Below are positions 1 to 5,313 of a stretch of 5,313 nucleotides of DNA, in pieces; positions within the stretch are counted from its first letter, which is position 1; every line of letters starts with the position of its first letter. The position numbers and the translations under genes are program-made. The stretch covers positions 1 through 5,313 of the forward strand of contig CAJLFQ010000096.1 of the NCBI GenBank assembly GCA_905205975.1, read 5' to 3'. This stretch comes from an uncultured Eubacteriales bacterium. GTDB taxonomy: Bacteria > Bacillota > Clostridia > Oscillospirales > QAMX01. The notes under the pieces were generated by a model. The model had not been told where the DNA came from. It saw nothing but the letters and a program-made list of their open reading frames with translations, and did no database searches.

Positions 1-1
1 T

Positions 2-262
2 TCCTATTGGTATCCGGCGCAGGACAGACCGCTTTCCAATACCATCTACAACGCCGGATATGACGTTGACCGTGTGGATTTAGCCGATAGGATCGTGTAT
101 CTAACGAAAGCCGCATACTTGAACGAACACCCCGCACCGTGCGTTTACAGGACGCATGGTGCGGGGCGTTTTTGCGTTTTCAGCGGTTTTAGGCGGGATA
201 TTCGATGCCCTATACGCAGGACGCACCTTTACACTTCACGGAATCGGACGATAACCAGCTAA
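2..262 (+). CDS. Possible 3' end of a plus-strand gene, unrecognised
   Basis: One plus-strand frame is open from the left edge to TAA at 260-262. Its first part, up to about base 127, has a protein-like composition (for example NTIYNAGYDVDRVDLADRIV, with mixed synonymous codons). After that it runs straight through a strong terminator hairpin and turns into arginine-rich, non-coding-looking sequence. A normal gene would end before the terminator. The other two plus frames stop at 61-63 (TGA) and 81-83 (TAG), so the true gene end may be in one of those, or this may be a decayed gene. I recognise no family. The terminator argues that some transcript enters from the left. Confidence 0.22.
   Translation, partial: SYWYPAQDRPLSNTIYNAGYDVDRVDLADRIVYLTKAAYLNEHPAPCVYRTHGAGRFCVFSGFRRDIRCPIRRTHLYTSRNRTITS
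130..173 (+). terminator. Strong rho-independent terminator
   Basis: Bases 130-144 pair with 152-166 over 15 bp, with one G-T wobble, around a 7-nt loop (TTACAGG). The stem is very GC-rich (CCCCGCACC/GGTGCGGGG) and is followed by CG and TTTTT at 169-173, with another T run at 177-180. There is no T run on the other strand side, so it acts on plus-strand transcripts arriving from the left edge. Confidence 0.85.
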
Positions 263-480
263 ACCGCAAAAGGTCACGCGAAGCCGCGCACCGGCTGTGC
301 TGTGCCGTGAATCGCGGAACGATGCAATTCATACGCACAGACGGCAGATTCTTCACGAATCCGGCAAGCATTGGTTTTTCCCGCTTGATTCTAAGCCCTT
401 TTTCTCCGAAAATCACTGCAAATTCAGCACGTTCGCAAAGTGTTTACAGTTTCATTTGAAAAACCATCTTGACAATATTC
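181..480. other. Intergenic stretch without identifiable features
   Basis: Short frames exist on both strands, but none has a convincing ribosome binding site or a recognisable protein. TTGACA occurs at 469-474, but no -10 box stands at the right distance (AAGCGT at 492-497), so I do not call a promoter. Composition shifts towards A+T from about 360 to 480, just before the repeat block begins. Confidence 0.5.
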
Positions 481-487
481 ATCGGAG

Positions 488-581
488 GTCGAAGCGTGGA
501 GATGCACCGCGTGAAAGACCGATTGCCGGATGAGGTCGAAGTGTGGAGATGCGACATATGGGGCAGAGGGTTTGCCTTGGC
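488..581. repeat. Two diverged relatives of the 44-bp tandem unit
   Basis: GTCGAAGCGTGGAGATGC begins at 488 and GTCGAAGTGTGGAGATGC at 535, an offset of 47 bp. The first aligns to the 44-bp unit at 950-993 if a 3-nt gap is allowed (shared GTCGAA, ATGCACC, GACCG and TTGC). The second diverges after about 20 nt, so its right end is approximate. Confidence 0.55.
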
Positions 582-610
582 AGATGTTAGGCGTGCGTTG
601 GCGGAACGAT

Positions 611-659
611 GAATGTTTGGTATGCCTCGGTGGATGGGTGAACGTTTGGTATACCTCAG
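611..659. repeat. Short direct repeat, 29-bp period
   Basis: GAATGTTTGGTATGCCTCGG at 611-630 recurs as GAACGTTTGGTATACCTCAG at 640-659, with 17 of 20 bases identical. The three differences are all transitions. The intervening bases do not match well. Confidence 0.65.
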
Positions 660-671
660 CAGAACCCCAAT

Positions 672-744
672 GTTCCACCTCATCCGGCGAAAGCAATTTT
701 CGCAGAAAATTGCTTTCGCCACCTTCCCCTGCATAGGGGAAGGC
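672..744 (-). repeat. REP-like element, copy A
   Basis: Read on the minus strand, this is GCCTTCCCCT-hairpin, GGTGG, a variable core, then CCGGATGAGGTGGAAC. The outer hairpin is CCTTCCCCT (722-730), loop GCAT, AGGGGAAGG (735-743), 9 bp perfect. The core is itself a perfect 15-bp stem: 686-700 pairs with 706-720 around loop CGCAG. The same arms appear in opposite orientation in copy B. Confidence 0.75.
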
Positions 745-855
745 TCAGGAACCTCCCCGGTGCATTTCCTCCGCCCGCAGCGGGAAACCAGAAGTGGAAA
801 CAGCGGCATGGAACGATCCCCTTCGCCCGCAGCGGAAACAGCACGTCTGCGGCAA

Positions 856-912
856 GCCTTCCCCTGAGGAGGGGAAGGTGGGTGAGCGAAGCGAACCCGG
901 ATGAGGTCGAAC
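856..912 (+). repeat. REP-like element, copy B
   Basis: The order is GCCTTCCCCT, loop GAGG, AGGGGAAGG (9-bp perfect stem, 857-865 with 870-878), GGTGGG, a short core TGAGCGAAGCGAA, then CCGGATGAGGTCGAAC. The arms match copy A nearly base for base in the inverted orientation, but the core is shorter and different (GGGT at 880-883 can pair with ACCC at 895-898). Confidence 0.75.
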
Positions 913-1037
913 TTTTGAAGTGCGCCAACGAAAACCGTTTGCAGCAAGCGTCGAACTTCTGAAATGCACCAACGCAGACCGTTTGCAGCAAGCGTTGGGC
1001 TTCGGGGATGCGACGACGAAAACCAATTTGCGGCGAG
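906..1037. repeat. Three tandem 44-bp repeat units
   Basis: The units are 906-949, 950-993 and 994-1037. Units 1 and 2 match at 39 of 44 bases and end in CCGTTTGCAGCAAGC. Unit 3 is diverged (28 of 44 against unit 2) but keeps the length and the spacing of CTTC, GGATGCGACGACG and TTTGC-type blocks. The period is not a multiple of three, so this does not look like a protein repeat. The first unit overlaps the right arm of copy B. Confidence 0.75.
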
Positions 1038-1070
1038 TGCCTGAGCGCCGGCAATGCCCAAAGCAGAAAC

Positions 1071-1106
1071 AAAAGAAGCGGAACGCACAGCGTTCCGCTT
1101 CTTTTT
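1071..1106 (-). terminator. Bidirectional rho-independent terminator, probable operon end
   Basis: AAAAGAAGCGGAACGC (1071-1086) pairs perfectly over 16 bp with 1090-1105 around a 3-nt loop (ACA). The A and T tracts flanking the GC-rich part give a U run in either direction. It lies about 130 nt past the stop of the beta-propeller gene, and no gene intervenes, so it most likely ends the minus-strand operon. On the plus strand it would stop readthrough into the operon. Confidence 0.85.
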
Positions 1107-1200
1107 CACAAATATACAATTCGCCTTCTGACAAACAGAAAATGCGCCTTTTTGAGGCATGCCTTGTCTGATTTACGGCCGTCCGGCACATTTTCAGCGC

Positions 1201-1224
1201 CGCGGAGATCATTCCGGCTCCGCG
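1201..1224 (-). other. Small hairpin just after the beta-propeller gene
   Basis: CGCGGAG (1201-1207) pairs with CTCCGCG (1218-1224), 7 bp with a 10-nt loop. It lies 10 nt past the stop codon. There is no T run after it on the minus strand, so it is more likely an mRNA 3'-end structure than a terminator. Confidence 0.35.
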
Positions 1225-1234
1225 TTCAGCGATG

Positions 1235-2260
1235 TTACTCGCTCAGATCCCAAAGCTTCCGCACGGGCGACTGGTCGCCGGGGAGAACGGACAGGCCGAT
1301 CTGTTCAATGCCGTCCTGCCATTTATCGCGTCCGTTGTAGTAGATGCGCAGATCGCCGCCGAAGCGGACGAGATCGAGCTGATAGACGAATTCGCTCTTC
1401 CAGCCGCCGTCATGGGTCGGGGCAAGAATCGGATTATACGGCGCTTCCGTCCATTCAATGCCGTCGGCGCTGCGCAGGACGTTGATGGCCGAATGCTGAT
1501 AGCCGTTTTCGTCGTTGTAGATGGAGTTGTACAGCGCGACAAATTCATCGCCGCAGCCGAAAACCTTGATGGCGCCGGCGCCGAGGTTCCGGTAGGGAAT
1601 CGACAGATCCGGTGCGAGGATCGGCCGACCGTGTTTGACAAAGGGGCCGAGCGGCGAGGCGGCATCGGCGAAGCTGATGTATTTCGGCTCTTCATAGCCG
1701 CATTTATCGAGCTTGACGGTGCCTGCGCTGTAATAGAGGCGGTAATGGTTGGTGCCGAGCTTGACGACGCAGGGGTTGCGCGCTTCGATGGCGGTGTAGC
1801 CGATGGGGTCATATTCCCGTTCCCAAGGCAGTTCCGGCGTCAGCACGACGGTCGGTTCGCTCCACGTTTCAAAATCGCGTGTCGTCCGGGCGCAGATGAT
1901 GTTGTTTGCCTGATACTGGCTGAAAAGCGCCTCATCCGTGATGCAGGTATAGTAGAGGATCCAGTCTTTCCCGTCGTGGAAGAGGAAAGAGGGGTTCACG
2001 CGCCACGGCCATTTCTGGCGGAGCTGCCAGCGGATCCCATCCTCTGAGACGAGGTGATGATAGAAGGGCTGAAAGTCCTTATAGAACCCGTGGTAAAATG
2101 CGTGCCACTGATCGTCAAATTCGCCGGGGATCAGAATCTGCGGGTCGCCGATGGCATAACCGGCTTCCGGCGTTTCAAAGTAGCCGATGACGGGGTTCTG
2201 CGGGGCATCCTGCCAGTTTTCCGCCTGCCAGCGCGGAAAATCCTGTGCGGAAAAAGACAT
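1235..2260 (-). CDS. Five-bladed beta-propeller glycoside hydrolase-like protein (GH43/GH32/GH130-type fold)
   Basis: This 341-residue protein has no signal peptide or membrane segment, so it is probably cytoplasmic. Blade-like repeats are visible: IGDPQIL (37-43) with WHAFYHGFY; VNPSFLFHDGKDWILYYT (88-105); ARNPCVVKLGTNHYRLYYS (160-178); IKVFGCGDEFVALYNS (231-246); and LDLVRFGGDLRIYYNGRD (295-312). This hydrophobic-DG-x-hydrophobic-YY pattern is typical of five-bladed propeller carbohydrate enzymes. Possible acidic catalytic residues are D39, E159 and E290. The position resembling the RDP/DP motif of related families reads RNP (N162), which is a reason for caution about mechanism. Without a search I cannot decide among hydrolase, phosphorylase-like and inactive glycan-binding roles, and I do not assign a substrate. 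The start is supported by AGGAG at 2270-2274, 9 nt before ATG. Only 24 nt separate it from the upstream DHHW gene, so it is likely co-transcribed and involved with the same glycan. The stop is TAA at 1235-1237. Confidence 0.85.
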   Translation of the reverse strand: MSFSAQDFPRWQAENWQDAPQNPVIGYFETPEAGYAIGDPQILIPGEFDDQWHAFYHGFYKDFQPFYHHLVSEDGIRWQLRQKWPWRVNPSFLFHDGKDWILYYTCITDEALFSQYQANNIICARTTRDFETWSEPTVVLTPELPWEREYDPIGYTAIEARNPCVVKLGTNHYRLYYSAGTVKLDKCGYEEPKYISFADAASPLGPFVKHGRPILAPDLSIPYRNLGAGAIKVFGCGDEFVALYNSIYNDENGYQHSAINVLRSADGIEWTEAPYNPILAPTHDGGWKSEFVYQLDLVRFGGDLRIYYNGRDKWQDGIEQIGLSVLPGDQSPVRKLWDLSE

Positions 2261-2284
2261 CGATATACGCTCCTGTCTTTCAGT

Positions 2285-3739
2285 TTATTCCGGAAGCATC
2301 CGGTTGAAAATCTTCATGAACGAGGGCTGCGCCGAAAACGCATAGTTGACGCAGAGGAAGTCGGTGGCGCCGTGTTCTTTTGCGAAATCGACGATGTTGA
2401 GCGACGGCTTGTTTGTGCCGTTGAACTCGCGGGGGTCGATGACGTAGATCTCTTCAAAGTGATCGGTCAGGAAGGGGACGAGCGCATTGCCGTAGGATTC
2501 CTTTGTGACGATCAGCACGCGGCCGTTCTTGACCGTGTCGCTCACGATGTGGGAAACCGGGTTGTCGCCCCAGATGAACATCATGTATTTGACGCTCTTC
2601 TTCTGCTTGGCCATATAGGCCGGGTCGGCGATGACGGTGCGCTGCGAGCCGTTGGTCAGCGTCGCATCGCGGTAGACGGTCATAACCGACGGGTTCAGCG
2701 GCATGAAGTATTCGACGGTGTCGGGGTTGTTGAGCAGCTTTTCGCTCTGCGGGTATTTCTTCGTATAGCTGTACATCGTACCGACGAAGTCCGCGACGCT
2801 GCCGGTCTGGTATTCGGAGAGCTCATGCGGCGTCAGTCCGGCGGCCTGACAGAAGGCGCGATAGCCGTAGTAAGCGCCGCGCTGCGTCCAGTGGTGGTCG
2901 GTGCGGAAGTAGATGTATTCATCCCGGTGCGCATAGAGCGACGACCAGGTGTCCACCGGGGCAATGCCGACGTCAAGGTGCGAATAGGCGTAGTTCATCG
3001 CGCGGAGCTGCGAGCGGATCCCCGCCTGATATTTGGCGGGCGCGTTGAATTCGATGGACGTCGGGCAGAACATTGCGTAAACCTGCACGTCCGGCAGGGC
3101 CTTGTTCAGCTTGTTGATGGAGTCGGCGTAGAATTCGAGCGACGAATCGACGCCGTAGTAATGCTCCATGGCGGCGTTGCCGATCATGAGGATGGCGCCG
3201 GCATCGGATACTTCGCCGTCGGACGAGGGGGCGCCCGGATTCGGATGCGTGACCTCGACCCATGACGTCATCAGCGTCGTCGCCGGGGTGGTGACGGTTG
3301 GCGTCGTTTCTGTCGGGGCGGTGACGTCAGACGTGCCGGACGGCGTCGTTTCCGGCGGCGTCGTCGGCGTGGAAACGGGGGCGGTGGTCTGCGCGGTCGT
3401 CTCGTCAAAATCGATCAGGGAGCCGCCGTGTTCCCAGTCTTTATCCGGGTCGATCAGAATGCTGGACTCGCCGCCGAAGTGGATGGCGTAAAGCCCGTTG
3501 ATCCAGCGGCTGGAATTGAGCAGCTTCTCGCGGAACGGGAAGGTGTCGGCGTAATAGGTTTCAAATCCGGAGCCGAAATCGCCGCTCAGGACGGAACGGA
3601 GCGACAGCGCAGGCATAGTGGCCAGCTCGCGCTGTTCATCGTCTGACACGGTGGCATCGGTGTCGAATGCGGAGTAGAAAAACAACGCATAAATCGGCAG
3701 CAGAAATGCGATGATGATGGCTGCATACCATTTTTTCAT
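2285..3739 (-). CDS. DHHW-family (AlgX/AlgJ-like) extracytoplasmic O-acetyltransferase partner
   Basis: This 484-residue protein has one N-terminal membrane segment (about residues 5-22, after MKKW) with no obvious signal-peptidase or lipobox site, so it is probably anchored outside the cell. It carries the family's YADTFPFREKL stretch (63-73), the name-giving DHHW at 281-284 and a C-terminal TKESYGNALVPFL block (412-424) followed by YVIDPREF. By analogy with AlgX/AlgJ SGNH-like enzymes, D281 and H283 (D-x-H) and S415 would form the catalytic triad. All three are present. A Thr/Pro-rich linker (about 113-156) separates the N-terminal part from the catalytic domain. In known systems such proteins accept the acyl group delivered by the MBOAT partner and place it on the polysaccharide, and the upstream neighbour is an MBOAT protein. 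The start is set by ATG at 3737-3739 with AGAAAGGG 7 nt upstream. The family call is firm; acetyl as the group and the glycan acceptor are inferred. Confidence 0.92.
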   Translation of the reverse strand: MKKWYAAIIIAFLLPIYALFFYSAFDTDATVSDDEQRELATMPALSLRSVLSGDFGSGFETYYADTFPFREKLLNSSRWINGLYAIHFGGESSILIDPDKDWEHGGSLIDFDETTAQTTAPVSTPTTPPETTPSGTSDVTAPTETTPTVTTPATTLMTSWVEVTHPNPGAPSSDGEVSDAGAILMIGNAAMEHYYGVDSSLEFYADSINKLNKALPDVQVYAMFCPTSIEFNAPAKYQAGIRSQLRAMNYAYSHLDVGIAPVDTWSSLYAHRDEYIYFRTDHHWTQRGAYYGYRAFCQAAGLTPHELSEYQTGSVADFVGTMYSYTKKYPQSEKLLNNPDTVEYFMPLNPSVMTVYRDATLTNGSQRTVIADPAYMAKQKKSVKYMMFIWGDNPVSHIVSDTVKNGRVLIVTKESYGNALVPFLTDHFEEIYVIDPREFNGTNKPSLNIVDFAKEHGATDFLCVNYAFSAQPSFMKIFNRMLPE

Positions 3740-3746
3740 AACGATA

Positions 3747-3772
3747 CCCTTTCTGAATATGCCCTTTCTGAA
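3747..3772 (-). promoter_or_regulatory. Duplicated Shine-Dalgarno segment before the DHHW gene
   Basis: On the minus strand TTCAGAAAGGG occurs twice, at 3772-3762 and 3757-3747, offset by 15 nt. The copy nearer the gene puts AGAAAGGG 7 nt before the ATG and fixes the start. The distal copy is too far away and has no start codon of its own. Together they fill most of the 37-nt gap after the MBOAT stop codon. Confidence 0.6.
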
Positions 3773-3776
3773 ACGA

Positions 3777-5189
3777 TCAGAACCGGAAGTAGAGGAACGG
3801 ATTGTAGGAGTTGGTGATCATGACGATGGTGCAGACGGTCATGACGACGGTGTTGAACGCAAGACGGAGCGCCATGGAAATGTTGCGGAGCGGCCCGCCG
3901 GCGTGGATCAGCCCAAGGTGAATCGAACGGACATAGCGGCCGATCGGCAGTGACGCCAGCACGCAGACAACGAGCAGCAGCGAGTTGTTTTCGAGCAGCG
4001 TGAGGGAAAGCGTGCTGACGGCGGAACCGCCGCCGAAGATGCGGCCGAAGAACGCGCCGAGCGCGGACAGATTTTCAAAGTAGAAGAGCGCCCAGCCCAT
4101 CAGCACGAAAAAGAGCGCCAGCAGGTGGTTCAGCACGCGCGGCATCTTTTTGATCAGCTTGGCGAACACGAACTTTTCCAGCGCCAGCAGAACGAAGAAA
4201 TACAGCCCCCAGAGGATGAAGTTCCAGCTGGCGCCGTGCCAGAAGCCCGTCAGGAACCAGACGATGAAGAGGTTCAGCAGCTGACGGCCCTTTCCCTTGC
4301 GGTTGCCGCCGAGGGGGATATAGACGTAGTCGCGGAACCATGTGGAGAGCGAAATGTGCCAGCGGCGCCAGAAATCCGTGATGGAGGAGCAGATATAAGG
4401 ATAGTCGAAATTTTCCTTGAAGTGGAAGCCCAGCATCCTGCCGAGGCCGATGGCCATGTCGGAATAGCCGGAAAAGTCAAAGTAGATCTGGAAGGCGAAC
4501 AGAATCAGACCGAGCCAGCCGCCCAGCACGGAAGCATCCGTCCCTTTGAGGAGCTTGTCCGCCGCGCTGCCGCAGTAGTTGGCGAGCAACAGCTTTTTGG
4601 CCAGACCGACGGCAAAACGCGTGATGCCGACGACAAAGTCCTCAGCGGTCGTTTTGCGGCGGACGATTTCGTTCTGAACGTCAACATACCGGACGATCGG
4701 TCCGGCAATGAGCTGCGGAAAGAGCGAGACATACAGCAGAAAATCGGCGTAGGAGCGCTGAACGTTTGCTTCGCCGCGGTAAACGTCAATGGTGTAGGAC
4801 ATGGCCTGGAAGGTGTAGAAGGAGATGCCGATGGGCATCGCGATCTGGAAGCCGGGCAGGCGCACGCCGGGGATGCGGTTCAGGTTGGAGAGGAAGAAGC
4901 CGGTGTACTTGAAAAAGACGAGGAACGCAAGACTGGCGACGACGGAAACAGCCAGCCAGCGCTTCTGCACCGTCTGATCCTTTGCGGCGGCAATGCGCAG
5001 GCCGCAGAAGTAGTTGGCAAACGCCGTGAACATCATCAGCAGCACGCAGACCGGGTCGCCCCAGGCATAAAACACGAGGCTCATCAGGAGCAGCGCTATA
5101 TTTTTTGCGCGGAGCGTCGGCATCAGGAAATAAAGCCCCAGACAAACGGGGAAAAAAACGTATAAAAAGGTCGGCGTTGAAAAAACCAT
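3777..5189 (-). CDS. MBOAT-family membrane O-acyltransferase (AlgI-like)
   Basis: This is a 470-residue polytopic membrane protein of the AlgI/PatA/DltB type. The family moves an acyl group, usually acetyl, from a cytoplasmic donor across the membrane for transfer to a surface polysaccharide. Family landmarks appear in order: FKYTGFF at residues 93-99, MPIGISFYTFQAMSY from 118, LFPQLIAGPI at 156-165, YFDFSGYSDMAIGLG from 236, FWRRWHISLSTWFRDY from 273 and TGFWHGASWNF from 314. The invariant catalytic histidine should be H318 in GFWHG; H278 in RRWH is also conserved. Hydrophobic segments run throughout and the length is normal. The frame is open further upstream, with another ATG at 5273. I chose the start at 5189 because MVFSTPTFLYVFFP matches family N-termini and GGAG lies 9 nt before it (5199-5202). 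The extra 28 residues would be atypical. It is the first gene of the apparent operon; no promoter is clear in 5190-5313. The exact acceptor glycan is unknown. Confidence 0.95.
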   Translation of the reverse strand: MVFSTPTFLYVFFPVCLGLYFLMPTLRAKNIALLLMSLVFYAWGDPVCVLLMMFTAFANYFCGLRIAAAKDQTVQKRWLAVSVVASLAFLVFFKYTGFFLSNLNRIPGVRLPGFQIAMPIGISFYTFQAMSYTIDVYRGEANVQRSYADFLLYVSLFPQLIAGPIVRYVDVQNEIVRRKTTAEDFVVGITRFAVGLAKKLLLANYCGSAADKLLKGTDASVLGGWLGLILFAFQIYFDFSGYSDMAIGLGRMLGFHFKENFDYPYICSSITDFWRRWHISLSTWFRDYVYIPLGGNRKGKGRQLLNLFIVWFLTGFWHGASWNFILWGLYFFVLLALEKFVFAKLIKKMPRVLNHLLALFFVLMGWALFYFENLSALGAFFGRIFGGGSAVSTLSLTLLENNSLLLVVCVLASLPIGRYVRSIHLGLIHAGGPLRNISMALRLAFNTVVMTVCTIVMITNSYNPFLYFRF

Positions 5190-5313
5190 AAAGATAGACT
5201 CCGTTTCGAGCGGCCGGATTGCAGCGAGGCATACAGTTGAACCGCCAGAGAAACCGGCGAAATCGGCAGGCATACCGGGCGAAAAAACACAGCGCGTACA
5301 GTTGGGTTCCGGG
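5190..5313. other. Upstream flank of the operon, undetermined
   Basis: All three minus-strand frames are open across this GC-rich flank, so an upstream gene ending beyond the edge cannot be excluded. No convincing -35/-10 pair is visible. CAACTGTA followed by C/TG occurs twice on the minus strand (starting about 5306 and 5239), too short to interpret. The only clear signal is GGAG at 5199-5202, which serves the MBOAT gene. Confidence 0.4.

Larger units (their letters stand above)
480..1045. repeat. Composite intergenic repeat block (mosaic of REP-like and tandem units)
   Basis: This stretch is assembled from repeated modules rather than genes. It contains two diverged tandem-type units at the left, a 29-bp-spaced direct repeat, an inverted pair of hairpin elements, a short CGCCCGCAGCGG direct repeat (772-791 and 824-841) and three 44-bp tandem units at the right. 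The exact 15-mer CCGGATGAGGTCGAA occurs at 526-540 and 897-911, each time leading into a tandem-type unit, which links the modules into one element type. Frames across the block encode only translations of the repeats. The GGGGAAGG/CGGATGAGG theme is one I associate with Oscillospiraceae intergenic DNA. Confidence 0.75.

Noticed and set aside
469..497. Promoter with TTGACA at 469-474
   Set aside because: No acceptable -10 sequence lies 16-18 nt downstream, and no gene begins to its right on the plus strand.
488..1037. CRISPR array
   Set aside because: The 44-bp units are contiguous with no unique spacers of regular length, the copies diverge, and there are no cas genes.
444..1160. 238-residue minus-strand open frame across the repeat block
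   Set aside because: Its peptide repeats (such as RRLLQTV and KFDLIR) are translations of the intergenic repeats, and it runs through the 1071-1106 terminator. Such frames are common annotation artefacts in repeat-rich intergenic DNA.
1140..1165. Imperfect hairpin near CCTTTTTGAGGC as an additional terminator
   Set aside because: The stem is only a few base pairs with a bulge. The perfect 16-bp hairpin just beyond it is a far better candidate.
1232..2047. 271-residue plus-strand open frame opposite the propeller gene
   Set aside because: It is an antisense shadow with no recognisable domain, while the minus-strand frame shows propeller blade repeats and a good ribosome binding site.
2054..3265. 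403-residue plus-strand open frame opposite the DHHW gene
   Set aside because: It is an antisense shadow of a well-supported gene in GC-rich DNA. It is rich in Val, Arg, Asp and Gly with no family motif, and the opposite strand carries clear DHHW-family motifs.
4125..5165. 346-residue plus-strand open frame opposite the MBOAT gene
   Set aside because: Its Glu/Gln/Asp/His-rich composition is what results from reading hydrophobic membrane codons backwards. The minus strand is unmistakably MBOAT.
5187..5273. Longer MBOAT start at 5273
   Set aside because: The extra 28 residues are not membrane-like, and the family N-terminus and a GGAG site both point to the start at 5189.

Overview
The window looks like chromosomal DNA of an anaerobic gut-type Clostridium relative (Oscillospiraceae/Ruminococcaceae-like). 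This rests on three things: GC-rich third codon positions, AGGAG/AAAGGG-type ribosome binding sites in a Firmicutes-style gene set, and intergenic elements built on CCTTCCCCT-nnnn-AGGGGAAGG hairpins with CGGATGAGG arms, a motif I associate with that group. The taxonomic assignment is inference.

Right part (about 1235-5189, all minus strand): three genes read leftwards as one probable operon. First is an AlgI-type MBOAT membrane O-acyltransferase. Second, after 37 nt, is a DHHW-family (AlgX/AlgJ-like, SGNH-fold) anchored extracytoplasmic protein with an intact D-x-H...S triad candidate and a long Thr/Pro-rich linker. Third, after 24 nt, is a cytoplasmic five-bladed beta-propeller protein resembling glycoside hydrolases of the GH43/GH32/GH130 type. 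The first two form the classic pair that moves acyl (usually acetyl) groups across the membrane onto a surface glycan. The propeller protein probably acts on the same glycan or its precursor, but its substrate cannot be read from sequence. A 16-bp perfect hairpin at 1071-1106 is the likely end of this operon.

Left part (1-1234): no convincing complete gene. The left edge may hold the 3' end of a plus-strand gene followed by a strong terminator (130-173). Bases 181-480 show nothing I can name. Bases 480-1045 are a mosaic of intergenic repeats: an inverted pair of REP-like elements with different hairpin cores, three tandem 44-bp units with two diverged relatives further left, and shorter direct repeats. 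Translated frames through this block come from the repeats and should not be annotated as genes.

I see no CRISPR array, tRNA, rRNA, insertion sequence, toxin-antitoxin pair or defence system. The most interesting items are the propeller enzyme coupled to the O-acylation pair, and the composite intergenic repeat block.
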